Shown here: one piece after another, positions 32,339-41,770 of the stretch | Numbering within the stretch: position 1 is the first letter of the stretch | Layout: the number at the start of each line of letters is the position of its first letter | Assembly: GCF_048544455.1 (NCBI RefSeq) | Contig: NC_133537.1 | Span: 306,813,738-306,877,737, forward strand | Direction of reading: 5' to 3' | DNA length: 64,000 nucleotides | From: Silene latifolia | Taxonomy: Eukaryota; Streptophyta; Magnoliopsida; Caryophyllales; Caryophyllaceae | The notes under the pieces: generated by a model | What the model saw: the letters and a program-made list of their open reading frames with translations, nothing else | What the model was told of the DNA's origin: nothing | Databases searched by the model: none | Program-made: the position numbers and the translations under genes

Positions 32339-35247
32339 CCGCCTCCTAATATGCTTTGAACACACTACCCTAGATAGAGAAAAACCCTGGTTTAAGCTTA
32401 TAATTTTTCCCTAATCAAAGCACTAATCTTTCCTTAATCATAGCTTAATTACTCCTTAGTTTATGTTAGATCTACTCTTTCCAATAGTTTACATTTAGTT
32501 ATTGGGTTGTACTTTGAAGACTTGAAGAGATTCATCTTCCTTATTTCAATCCAAGTTTGCATCTTTAATTAATGTTGGTATATTTCTTCTCTTAATTTCA
32601 CTTCCTTTCATTAATTTACTTGTTTATTGTTGTTTAATTTACTTGCTTTCAGATCATGTTTCCTCTTGCTATTTCCTTGTTGATTTCTTCATGTTTTTTT
32701 TCTATTATTGTTATCATGTGTGAGTAGTTTATTACTATGGTGGAGTAGAATCTTATGTAGGATTATAAGGGTAGATTATGACATAGAACAACTACATCTT
32801 GAGTAATTTTATGTTGAATTTGTCATGTGCACCAACTGTTTGTGGAAATGTTGGAGCGCGAGTTTGGCATTTACACTATCTCTTAAACTTGTTGGGTGAG
32901 AGATTGACTAGTGCTTATAAATTACATGATAAATTGTGGGTTTTAAGTAACTTAAGTGAGAGCTTAATTAATCTTAAACCTAGGGTTAGTCTCACAATGA
33001 AAGGTTGCGTGGAATTTACCTTTGAAATTGCTCTTGAATATTATTAATCTATGCTTGATTCTACTTTCGTCTACATGAGTGAACCTGAACACCCTAGTCC
33101 ATTTAATTATCATCTTCAATCGTTCTTAGCAATCTTCTAGTCTTTACTCGCTTTAGTTTTAGTTTGCTAATTAGTTTGTTAATCAATCAATTGTTTTGCT
33201 AGAACTAAACTAGAAGCTAACAAACAATCTAAGAGCCATAATTCTGTCCCTAGGGTTCAACCCTCCTAATACTACAACGGGTAAAACCGTACACTTGCGG
33301 GAGCAGTAAATATAAAACTCTATCAATAAGAAGAAAAAAGGTGCTATTGATAGCCAAGGAGGACAAAGGTCAAATGACGACCAAGGCCCACCCTCTAATC
33401 AAGGTCAAATTTTAGACATTGGTTTTAATTTAGTTGTGAATTGTGTACCATTAATTTCTAAGACATTTTAGGTGCAGGATGATGTAGTGGCATGGTGGAT
33501 AGACTCGGGTGTAACAAACCGTGTTTGCAAGGATCGACATTGGTTCAAAGATTATGAATCGGTGAAAGATGGATCCATTCTATTTATGAACAACTAGTCT
33601 ACTACTCCTATTATAGGTTGTGGCACGGTGGTGTTAAAATTTAGTTCGGAAATATTATAAAATTAACTAATATATTACATGTACCCGGAATTAGAAAAAA
33701 CCTTGTATCTAGAACGAAGTTGTCTATGTAAACTTGGCTATAAACAAGTGTATGAATCTAATAAGTATAAACATGGTGTGTTTGTTGGATTTGTCTATTA
33801 TTGCAAATGGCATGTTGACAAAAATCATGATTTGCAAGGATCGACATGTTTGCAAACATGATTATACAACACATGGACTCTCGTGCCTCATTCGAAAATC
33901 TAACAAACCATGTTTGCAGGGATCGACATGTTCATTATAAAAGATTGGAAACTCTGTCTAAAGATGGTCTAATTACATCATTTAACATGATAAGTGCAAT
34001 ACTTGTATGTTGACAAAAATCACTAGGCAATCATTTAGTAATGTGTCTAAGATGATTATGTGATTGATCTTTGACATTCTTGCTCAAGATGGACGGTCAC
34101 TGGCCTGGCGAAGTCCTATCTTGGATGTGAGCTCGATGAAGCGAGGTTTGTGTAGCGGCTTGGTGAGTGTATCTCCACGTTGATAGGTTCCATTTATATC
34201 TTGAATTCGAATGAGTCATTGCGAACCTGTTCTTTGACAAAATGGAATGTGAGGGCGAGGTGCTTCATGCGGGAGTGGAACACCGGGTTAGCCAAGTAAT
34301 TGGTAACACTAAGATTGTCACGGTAAATCGACGGAGGGTGAGCAATGGAGATGTCGAGTTCATGAAGGAGGGTAGTTAGCCAGAGTACTTCGGATGTAGT
34401 ATCTGCAATTGCTCGAAATTCTACTTCCGTGGATGACCGCGAAAGTGCTCTTTATTTTTTGGAGGACTATGATATGGGGTTATGTCGTAAATAAACGATG
34501 TAGCCATTCGTGGAAATAAAATCATCAGGGTCTCCTGCCCAATCGACATCACACAATGCGTGTAGTCATAAAGTGGAGGTTTTATCAAGGTCGATTCCAA
34601 GGTTGAGGGTTCCTTGAAGGTATCGAATAAGGCGTTTAAGAGCTGCCAGTTTAACATTGTTCGGTGACTAAGAAACTGAGCAAGCTTGTTGACAGAGAAG
34701 GCAATGTCGGGTCTCGTGAGACACTACTACAAAACTTGTGATGGACATCGGACTTTTCGCTATATGGACATCAGATACACAACCGATGTAGAGTTTGGTC
34801 ATGTCCATTGTGGATTAATGGACATCGGATTTTAAACCGATGTCCATTAAAATTTGCACATCGGATTTTTAGGAAAACCGATGTCTATTTGATCAATGGA
34901 CATCGGACTTTTAGGAAAACCGATGTCTATTTGATCAATGGACATCAGTTTTTTGCAAAAATCCGATGTCTATAATTATTATTTTTTATAAAAAAAAAAT
35001 ATTACACGGTTGCCTATATTAGTCGTACACATGATGACAATGTAAAATGATTCCATAATCAACAAAAAATATTTGTATTCAATCAATCGGTTATCCAAAG
35101 CCAATTACAAAAAAAATTCATGTACATAATGTGTCAAATTTACTTAGACGACTAACCTATACAAAAATATAAACCGATATGTAAACTGACTAATTGTTTA
35201 AAAAAAAGGCCGAAGAGAAAAGACTACTTGGCAGCCTCATATTTGCT

Positions 35248-35480
35248 CATCTCCCATTGCCCGTCTCTTCTTTAACTTCTCTTACTGCTGCCACACATAT
35301 ATCCTCTCCCTGAATGTTCATCAATCCAACAGAGATTAACATCATGCCTTATAGTCTTATACGACATCGAATTTAGTGGCATAAAGACCTTTAGAACTTT
35401 ACCTCGTCAACAACACCAGTAGGGACCTTCCAGATACCAGTTCCTCGTAACCTGCCACTATTTTCTTGTACTACAAGCAG
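35248..35480 (-). pseudogene. Captured Nudix hydrolase fragment (two exons)
   Basis: Minus strand. Exon 35480-35403 translates LLVVQENSGRLRGTGIWKV followed by PTGVVDE, and ends in a consensus donor (GAG|gtaaag). A 93-bp intron (35402-35310) ends ...attcag. The exon from 35309 reads GEDICVAAVREVKEETG. Joined across this ordinary intron they give the Nudix box G-x5-E-x7-R-E-x2-E-E-x-G, which binds Mg and cleaves nucleoside-diphosphate-linked substrates. Just after the box the frame ends at 35248, so substrate-recognition parts are missing. The first exon has a good acceptor (tttccag at 35481-35487). It resembles plant cytosolic Nudix hydrolases. It is a gene piece carried by the CACTA element, not a working gene. 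Confidence 0.85.
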
Positions 35481-36512
35481 CTGGAAAAAGAAAGGATATA
35501 CATTTGTCTATCCGATAAGGTTAACTTTTCAATAGAATTAGTAGTTACGATACCTGAATTAGTACTGTAGTAGTGTGTTACTCTGTTAATGCTTTGCGGC
35601 TTAACTTGAAGTTGTCGAGAAATCTTTCATGGTATTTTGTGAGATCTTACCATTGCTGTGATGCTGTCATTTCATATTTTCATGAAACAACATGAACAGG
35701 TTCTGGGTGGATGTTCTATTTTGTAATAACCAATCAAACTGCTATTAACACTGGAATTTCGGGCTATCCTGCTCGGTGGACAATGCATTCAGGTATGCTA
35801 TATCAATGCCTGCAAATTATTACCATGTAGCACAAAGTAACTTACTGTGATATTGAAGCCATACATGACCAATTCATAAATAATTCACTGCAACAGACAG
35901 CTACAAATTTCAGAATGCAGCAATCTTTTAATATATCAATTTTATTGCTGAATTTGTAATGAAAGCATCGTGGACTCAATTTTACTTATCATTAGCAATA
36001 ATCTTGGTTGTCTCTGACATTACTTTAATTTGTGCCTAGCAGCTCATGTACTCGAGCCTTTCACCAAACATTAGAGATATCTAGCTCGCACAATCTAATA
36101 GTGTTTGGCATGAATAATGATCGAATCCAAGATCAAATCTCTCAATTCAAAATTTAATACCATGTTTGATGCTGCTATATCATAAATCCTTGTATAGCGA
36201 AAGGAAATAAAATAGAACCAGGGAAAGGGGCAGTGATGAAAAACAGGTATAAAAGTCTAAAACAAAAGCAAAGTGCAACAATATGAATGTGAAACGCCTA
36301 GCTAAACCAAGCAATAGACTGAAAAGGCAACAAAAAAGGTCGGGTGTACTATTCGTATTCATAGCTAATCAGTTGCAACTTACATTCATTCCATTTAAAG
36401 CATTCATAGCTCCGCCCTGGATAGTGGACCTAGAAAAATAATTGGCGCATAATGTTAATTATTCAGCATCAGAAAACGGAACTAAGAAAACAATTGGTAC
36501 TCTAACATTGCA

Positions 36513-36635
36513 GGAGCAGTTCAACTGATAGTAGTTAACAACTGTAATCGTGAACTGTGGCCTGGAATATATATACTAGGAAACCCGGGTAAAGAAAACT
36601 GCAATCTAAAAGACAATCGCTTCACCACCGTGTGA
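36513..36635 (+). pseudogene. Captured thaumatin-like protein fragment
   Basis: After an acceptor-like ttgcag (ends 36513) the frame reads GAVQLIVVNNCNRELWPGI followed by YILGNPG. This matches the mature N-terminus of plant thaumatin-like (PR-5) proteins, whose first intron often falls right after the signal peptide. The conserved N-N-C and W-P-G-I residues are present. After about 28 residues similarity ends, and a stop lies at 36633-36635. No other part of the gene was found in the element. It lies in opposite orientation to the Nudix piece. Confidence 0.7.
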
Positions 36636-37740
36636 CATGTAATCGTAACTTGTACTGTAGACCACTGAATTGACCAACATTGAACACCAACACACAATCT
36701 AAAAGATAAGAGCTTCAATACATCAATTTATGTTACTCGACTACAAATATCAGACACGGTTCTATACTGCAAATTTTTCAATTTTTCAATTTTTTTACGC
36801 TTTCAATCAACTCTAAAACACAAATAAACTACAAAATAAACTACCAGAGGTTTCACTCATCTCTAAATTATGAAAAATCAATCAGGAAAAAGAACCCCTA
36901 ATTTTCAATTAAAAAAGCAAGCAAAAATAAAATAGAAATTTGCAATCCTTCAAATCAACAACATATGAGATGATAAATGAAATATAACCTTACTCGTTAC
37001 ATGAGATTTGTGCTCCACGAGATGATAAATGAAATCAACAACATATGAGACGACGACCGGAGGCAGAATGATCGAAAAAAGAGAAGAAGAAAAGAAGGAA
37101 AAATGAAGAGGAAGAGAGGAGGTGGCTGGGGGTGACCGTCTGGTGTGGTGGTGGCGTTGAGGAGACTGGTGGTAGCCGGAGGGAGAGTGAGTACGGGGTT
37201 TTTGGGGTTAGGGTTTGGGAGTGAGAATGAGGGAGAGTATTTTTTTTTTTGAGAAATGAATGAGGGAGAGTATCTGGGGAAGGAAGAATGTAGTCGAAAT
37301 TATAACTGATGGCGGTGAGACAAATATTTTTGCCGCCTATAATTTTCACTTTAGATGTACATCGGTTAAATGTAATGTTCCATGTCCATGACTTTTATAT
37401 AGACATGAGTTTTATTAAATATCACATGTCCTTTAAAATCAGAAATAATGGACATGTGTTTTTTAACGCAACCGATGTATATATAATTATATGCACATCA
37501 GGTTTTTGCAAACAACCGATGTGCATGTTATGTACATCGGTTTTCCAGATAATCCGATGTCCATCGACTGATGTCCATAACGAGTTTTGTAGTAGTGAGA
37601 TAAGTATTGTAAATGACCAACAAGGGTTTTATAGTCAGTTTCATTTTCAATGGGTTGGTCTTGTTGCTTTAAAAGCGGGGGATGAGACATCACTGGTGTC
37701 GAAGCTGGTTTACTTTCGTGCATATTGAATTTGTTGAAGT

Positions 37741-38790
37741 TATAGTCGATGCTAGCATAACCTCACATCTAGAGTTCATGTTATGGTTAAGGTTACTATA
37801 ACATTGATCGTTAGTATTTGTTTCACATGTTGTGTTGGGTACGGTTGCTATATGACACTATGTTTGTATATCTCTTTGGTTACTCATGTTCATATGATTG
37901 TAGGATAGTCAGTTATACTATCCAATGAGTTGAGTCGTGATGTTGTTCACGCATGTTGGTACGATCGGTTATCTTGTGCATTTGTTTCTTTGGCTAGTTT
38001 GAATAGATGACGGTAGTATCAATTATATACTATCAGAATGAACTAACGACACCCATTGATGTGGGATTTATTTTGGTCTATGTTTGGGTGTGGCCAGAGT
38101 CGTCGGTTATACGCTCTGGGTCCCGAGTGTCGTTCGGTGTACAATTATTGCTTCGAGGGGTCTGGCCAGGTCTTAGGCACATAGGCTGTGGTGATGCGCT
38201 ATACATAGTACCGTGGAGGCAGTGGTGATACGCTCCACACCGATGGCGGCAGTGGTGATACGCTCTATCAGTCAGAGGCGGTGGTGATACGCTCTGACAA
38301 GTTAGAGGCAGTGGTGATACGCTCTAACGGGTGTTCGCTCTATTCGCTATGCTTTATTGCTAGTTTTGTGCCTTATGTTGCTATGGATCGTGTGCTACTT
38401 AGATTTGTGAGTGTCCATGGTCTAGTGGTCGCATATGGTCTAGGATCGCATGGTTTCGTTTGTCTAGTGTTGAGAACTTTGTAGTATGTTAAGTTTATGT
38501 CGAGTTTTCATGAGTGTAGATGGTCTCACATGTTTACTGGTTTTGCATTTCAATTGTTATTGATTGTTGATTATATTCACTTGTTGTAAACATCACGGGG
38601 AGAGTTTCTAGTTACTCTCGACTGATTGTCGAAGTACCGTGTGGGGAGTTGAATACATTTGGTTTTGGTTTTAGTATCGATCCAGATTTGATCAGGTTTT
38701 TCCGCCACCTTGACCCTATTATCAATGTTATACTCTCATAAATCATTTAATATACGTTTTCCCTTTTGTTTTATAATCCGGGTTGTTACA
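37741..38790 (+). repeat. LTR-like remnant (chromovirus type?), 3' part
   Basis: It ends ...ccgggttgttaca at 38790, like the ...gggtgttaca end of the Tekay LTR at 59229. No matching LTR start, primer site or internal sequence was seen, so the assignment is tentative. It contains the hairpin array 37780-38619. In both sequences the array ends well before the LTR end (about 170-460 bp here, about 440 bp in the other). Confidence 0.45.
37780..38619 (+). other. Hairpin array with conserved loop and covarying stems
   Basis: Core set: CCAGAG/CTCTGG (38094-38119), ATAG/CTAT (38181-38202), GTGGAG/CTCCAC (38213-38238), GATGGCG/CTCTATC (38242-38269, one mismatch, one G-U), GTCAGAG/CTCTGAC (38271-38298), GTTAGAG/CTCTAAC (38301-38328). 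Every loop is 14 bases, close to gcagtggtgatacg. Upstream relatives: 37780-37802, 37832-37858, 37903-37923 (GGATAGT/ACTATCC), 38012-38034 (GGTAGTAT/ATACTATC), with loops such as cagttat. One more at 38600-38619 (GAGAGT/ACTCTC). Confidence 0.85.
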
Positions 38791-38906
38791 ACGCTATCGT
38801 TTGCCAATTATTTTGAGGCAAAATCACTTTAACCTAGTTTCATCTAATTTACCTATCTAACCTAAATCAACTTCATCAAAGTAACTAGTTTACGGGATAA
38901 AATTTA

Positions 38907-39559
38907 GGGTTATTTCACATGAATAATCCAACCCATATCTCCCATTCTTAAAATAATCTATAATATATTTTAACTCAGAATAATCCATACCATTGACCCC
39001 TATTCTCGTAATGCCTCAAGTCATTTTTAACCTATTGTAACAAGTAAACAACCAGTCAATTATCAGATTTCACTCCACCTTCCTCCTCACCCCTTCTTCA
39101 TTCTCCAGTCAATTATCAGATTTCCATGGCATATTATCCCTCTCCCTTATCTCCACTGTCCAACTTTAAACAAATCCCTTCCTACTTAATTCAATCTTTC
39201 AACATCAAGATTCATTGCAAATAACAACGAAATCCAGAATATCAACAAAATCCAGAATCTCGCATAAATAGCAACAGCAAAAAATCAAGAACACAAAATG
39301 AATTCTTAGACCAAAATGAAACAATAGAATTTTTTGTCAGAAAATGAAGAGAATGGTTTTCTGGGAATGGGTTGTTTTGATATCCTCATTTTTATTGGTT
39401 TAATGATTTTTTTTAATGCGACCTGATTAATAGGTACCTGGTCACTTGGTGCATTGTGAGTAAAATGAGGCCGTAAGTTAGATTATTCTGAGTTAAAGTA
39501 GAGTATGGATTAATATGGGAAGAGTAGCCATAATTCGGATTATTCTAATGAAATAACCC
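38907..39559. mobile_element. Mutator-like MITE
   Basis: 653 bp with terminal inverted repeats beginning GGGTTATTTCA and continuing imperfectly for about 60-100 bp (gaataatcc, ctcagaataatc blocks on both sides). The flanks taaaattta (38898-38906) and aaaaattta (39560-39568) match at 8 of 9 bases, as expected for a 9-bp MULE target duplication. No transposase. Confidence 0.72.
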
Positions 39560-39794
39560 AAAAATTTACAACTTAAATGAAAATTTAAAAATATATAGCT
39601 GAAATCTTATCTATATTAATGCAAAAGACAATGCTCAACACAGGATGCGCCACGTCATTCACCCAATTTTTCTTTTTCTTTTTTTTTGGGAAATTTAGGT
39701 AATGGTAGGTCCCGTTTACGTGGAAAGAGTTTATTTCTTTAAATCGTCTCTGACAAACATGCGACAAATTATGTCATAGAAAATATTTTTGAAA

Positions 39795-40135
39795 TAGATA
39801 GATAATCGGCAGAAGTAAAAGTAATTGCATATAAACGGAATGAATTAAAAATCGAAATAAATGAAAATAATTACATATAATCGGACTGAATTACATAGTT
39901 AATGAAATAAATAGATAATCGGCAGAATAAAAGAAATTGCATATAAACGGAATGAATTACAAATCGGAATAAATGAAAGTAATTACATATAATCGGACTG
40001 AATTACATAGGTTAATGAAATAAACAGATACGACAGAAGTAAAAGAAATTGCATATAAACGGAATGAATTACAAATCGTAATAAATGAAAGTAATTACAT
40101 ATAATCGGACTGAATTACATAGTTACTAATAAAAT
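39795..40135 (+). repeat. 112-bp tandem repeat, three units
   Basis: The block ataaacggaatgaatta recurs at 39831, 39943 and 40055. Each unit has two related halves (ataaacggaatgaatta and ataatcggactgaatta). Confidence 0.88.
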
Positions 40136-40605
40136 TACATAATTACGTGAATAAATTTTATTTACTTACGGGATTGAATAACAAATAATGTGAATATTTT
40201 ACAGAAATTAATGAAATAATTCGTCTTTGCCTTTATGCTTGACGAATATAGGTGTTCATACCTCCAAGAAACTTGGTGATTACGGAAAATACGTAACAAT
40301 CAATGTCAAATTCCCGAAAACCACTATCATGAAAATTTTCAATTTTTAGAATAATTTGCCTATGTTAAAGTTGATTATTAAATTATATTTCTTTTTTTGG
40401 GATGTAAAGTTTTTTATGTATGCAAATTTTATTTACAATAGTATATTACGTTATTTCCTCTTAAACTATTGCAAGTAAACACGTATTTGAAACAAGTGTA
40501 AACATTAATTATGTAGATCGCTGATTTAGACCAACTAGATAATTACAATAGAAATGCAAAAAAAAAAAATACATCCAAAAACATTAATACCGACCCAAAT
40601 ACATA

Positions 40606-40625
40606 CCCGTGCAATTTTGCACGGG
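40606..40625 (+). terminator. Helitron 3' hairpin
   Basis: 9-bp stem, 2-base loop, 11 bases before CTAG. It is the transposition stop signal of the Helitron, not a transcription terminator. Confidence 0.88.
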
Positions 40626-40752
40626 TTTAAAACTAGTTGTGTTTTATTAGATTTGACTATTGTCTGATTTGACTATTTAAGTAATAGTTTTTAAACGAAA
40701 ATTATTTAAACACTGCAAAAGTACTCCGTAGTAGTTATGAAAAACCCTATAA

Positions 40753-41144
40753 GACCATCCCCAAGCAGAGGTTGCGCTAATTAGGTCGCGACCCGGTTTT
40801 ACTCTTAATCCCACTTTATTTATCTTGACCCACTTTCACTCTCCAAAGCAGAAGGTCACGACCTATGCCATCAACCCAATCATTTTTTACTTTCCAACCA
40901 ATTACATCTCTCCACATTATATCACATTTTCATATATATATTTTTTATTAATTATTAATATTGTCGACCAATCACATATCTTTACGACTCCACATATAAG
41001 GTCATGAGGTAGGTCAAATTGCTCCACCAAAGGTCACAAATTGACCTCTTCTCCCCAGAGGTCACCATAATTTTCATTATGAATAGTGATTAATGTGACC
41101 AAACAAAGTCATGACCTAACAATTGACCTTACTTTGGCATGGTC
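40753..41144. mobile_element. Tourist-like MITE (PIF/Harbinger)
   Basis: 392 bp with imperfect TIRs (GACCATCCCCAAGCAGAGGT versus the right-end complement GACCATGCCAAAGTAAGGT) and a TAA duplication (40750-40752, 41145-41147). The internal part is A/T-rich with scattered aggtca/tgacct repeats. Non-coding. Confidence 0.78.
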
Positions 41145-41340
41145 TAACTAATTTTAACCAATTAATCATCTATAACCCCTAATTGTGTTTCATCTGAGGG
41201 AATCTAAAAATAAAGTACTGGAGAAGTTGCATTTATAGGCAGAACAATCAACAGGACTGTTGCCTGTTTACAGCCCCCATTACTTTTCTGCTGCATCAAT
41301 TCTACACAGGTTTTCCTATCTTTATCTTTTCCTCATAAAT
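41145..41340 (+). promoter_or_regulatory. Possible upstream region of the 46441 gene
   Basis: Contains gcatttataggc (TATA-like, near 41229) and a C/T-rich leader-like stretch to about 41310. A 5' non-coding exon here is only a guess; no coding exon is seen. Confidence 0.2.
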
Positions 41341-41411
41341 TCCGTCTCGATTATTTGTTTATCTTTCGATTAAAATACACCTAAAATAAATAAACAAATG
41401 ATTGAGATGGA
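41341..41411. mobile_element. Decayed Stowaway-like MITE
   Basis: Imperfect inverted arms: cgtctcgattatttgtttat (41343-41362) against the complement of ataaacaaatgattgagatg (41390-41409). The terminal bases are worn away. Confidence 0.5.
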
Positions 41412-41675
41412 CCAAATACCTTTGAAGTAGTACTATAAAATATCCATATATTTGGTTGTGCCGTCGCAATTAACAAACTGAATTATATGCTTATCAATAT
41501 TATTGTTATCGTTTGAAGGTAAAGCTAGAAACTTCGTCAAATTCTCGAATTTTCGATACTTTAACAGTTGATAATCTGTATGATGCTGTAGTTGGCTGAT
41601 TTGTATCCAAGTTTCATTTGGTGTACTGCGTATGTATTCGCTTCAGCTATCATCCGTTAGTCTTAGGATGATATA

Positions 41676-41770
41676 CTCCCTCCGTCTGAATAATTTTTTG
41701 TTTACCTTTTCTATTTTTGGAGAGGTATTTTAATCAAAGTTAAACAAATGATGAGACGGCACGGAGGGAT
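41676..41770. mobile_element. Stowaway-like MITE (Tc1/mariner)
   Basis: 95 bp, CTCCCTCCGTCTG...AGACGGCACGGAGGGAT, flanked by TA at 41674-41675 and 41771-41772. The CTCCCTCCGT end is typical of plant Stowaway elements. Confidence 0.8.

Larger units (their letters stand above)
31772..33325 (+). mobile_element. Solo LTR of an Athila/Tat-like Gypsy element
   Basis: 1,554 bp, TGACATG...CTCTATCA, flanked by the perfect 5-bp duplication ATAAG (31767-31771 and 33326-33330). It lies within Copia gag. Its 3' end (tatcaat context, ggttcaaccctcc) resembles the end of the LTR at 9369-10626. A TATA box is at 32331-32338. No internal element sequence remains, so it formed by LTR-LTR recombination. The inverted-repeat cluster is annotated separately. 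Confidence 0.88.
30581..34050 (+). mobile_element. Old Copia element, LTR to pre-integrase (split by solo LTR)
   Basis: A candidate 390-bp LTR (30581-30970, TGTTAAAAAC...TTTTCTACA, TATA-like TATATAAA at 30664-30671) is followed by Copia gag: AKLEKFEG start, KWENDDYICRGNILN, LFDIYQNVESARDLWNQLESKYM and a CCHC knuckle (CWICGNTGHFKTNC, about 31711-31752). A 1.55-kb solo LTR interrupts it at 31772-33325. Protease-like remains (WWIDSG, VCKDRHWFKDYE) and a pre-integrase-like end follow to about 34050. Integrase, RT and RNase H in this orientation are missing. Heavily decayed, with many breaks. Confidence 0.8.
34722..37597. mobile_element. Non-autonomous CACTA element carrying host gene pieces
   Basis: DNA transposon of 2,876 bp. 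The terminal inverted repeat CACTACTACAAAA...TTTTGTAGTAGTG and the 3-bp duplication AGA (34719-34721, 37598-37600) are diagnostic of En/Spm (CACTA). Subterminal repeats of about 10-12 bp (ACATCGG / CCGATGT in both directions) fill 34730-34975 and 37350-37575. No transposase is present. Instead it holds a Nudix-hydrolase fragment (- strand) and a thaumatin-like fragment (+ strand) with splice sites. It is inserted in an old Copia RT/RNase H. Confidence 0.93.
34060..37740 (-). mobile_element. Copia RT/RNase H remnant split by CACTA element
   Basis: On the minus strand, 37740-37598 holds the end of RT (STPVMSHPPLLKQQDQ, YKTLVGHLQYLS). The CACTA element intervenes, then 34721-34060 holds RNase H ([57 protein letters not shown]). 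It lies head to head with the + strand Copia remains ending at about 34050, so the two are different elements or rearranged. Strongly decayed, with many breaks. Confidence 0.82.
39610..40636 (+). mobile_element. Non-autonomous Helitron, 1.03 kb
   Basis: It starts TCTATATTAATGC after an A and ends CTAG before a T, so it sits in an AT dinucleotide without target duplication. A 9-bp hairpin, CCCGTGCAA-tt-TTGCACGGG (40606-40625), lies 11 bases before the 3' end. All are Helitron hallmarks. No Rep/helicase. It contains a 112-bp tandem array. Confidence 0.92.

Noticed and set aside
37235-37350. Pro/Ser/Leu-rich minus-strand open frame at the CACTA right end
   Set aside because: Low-complexity A/G-rich DNA read on the other strand, with no homology seen.
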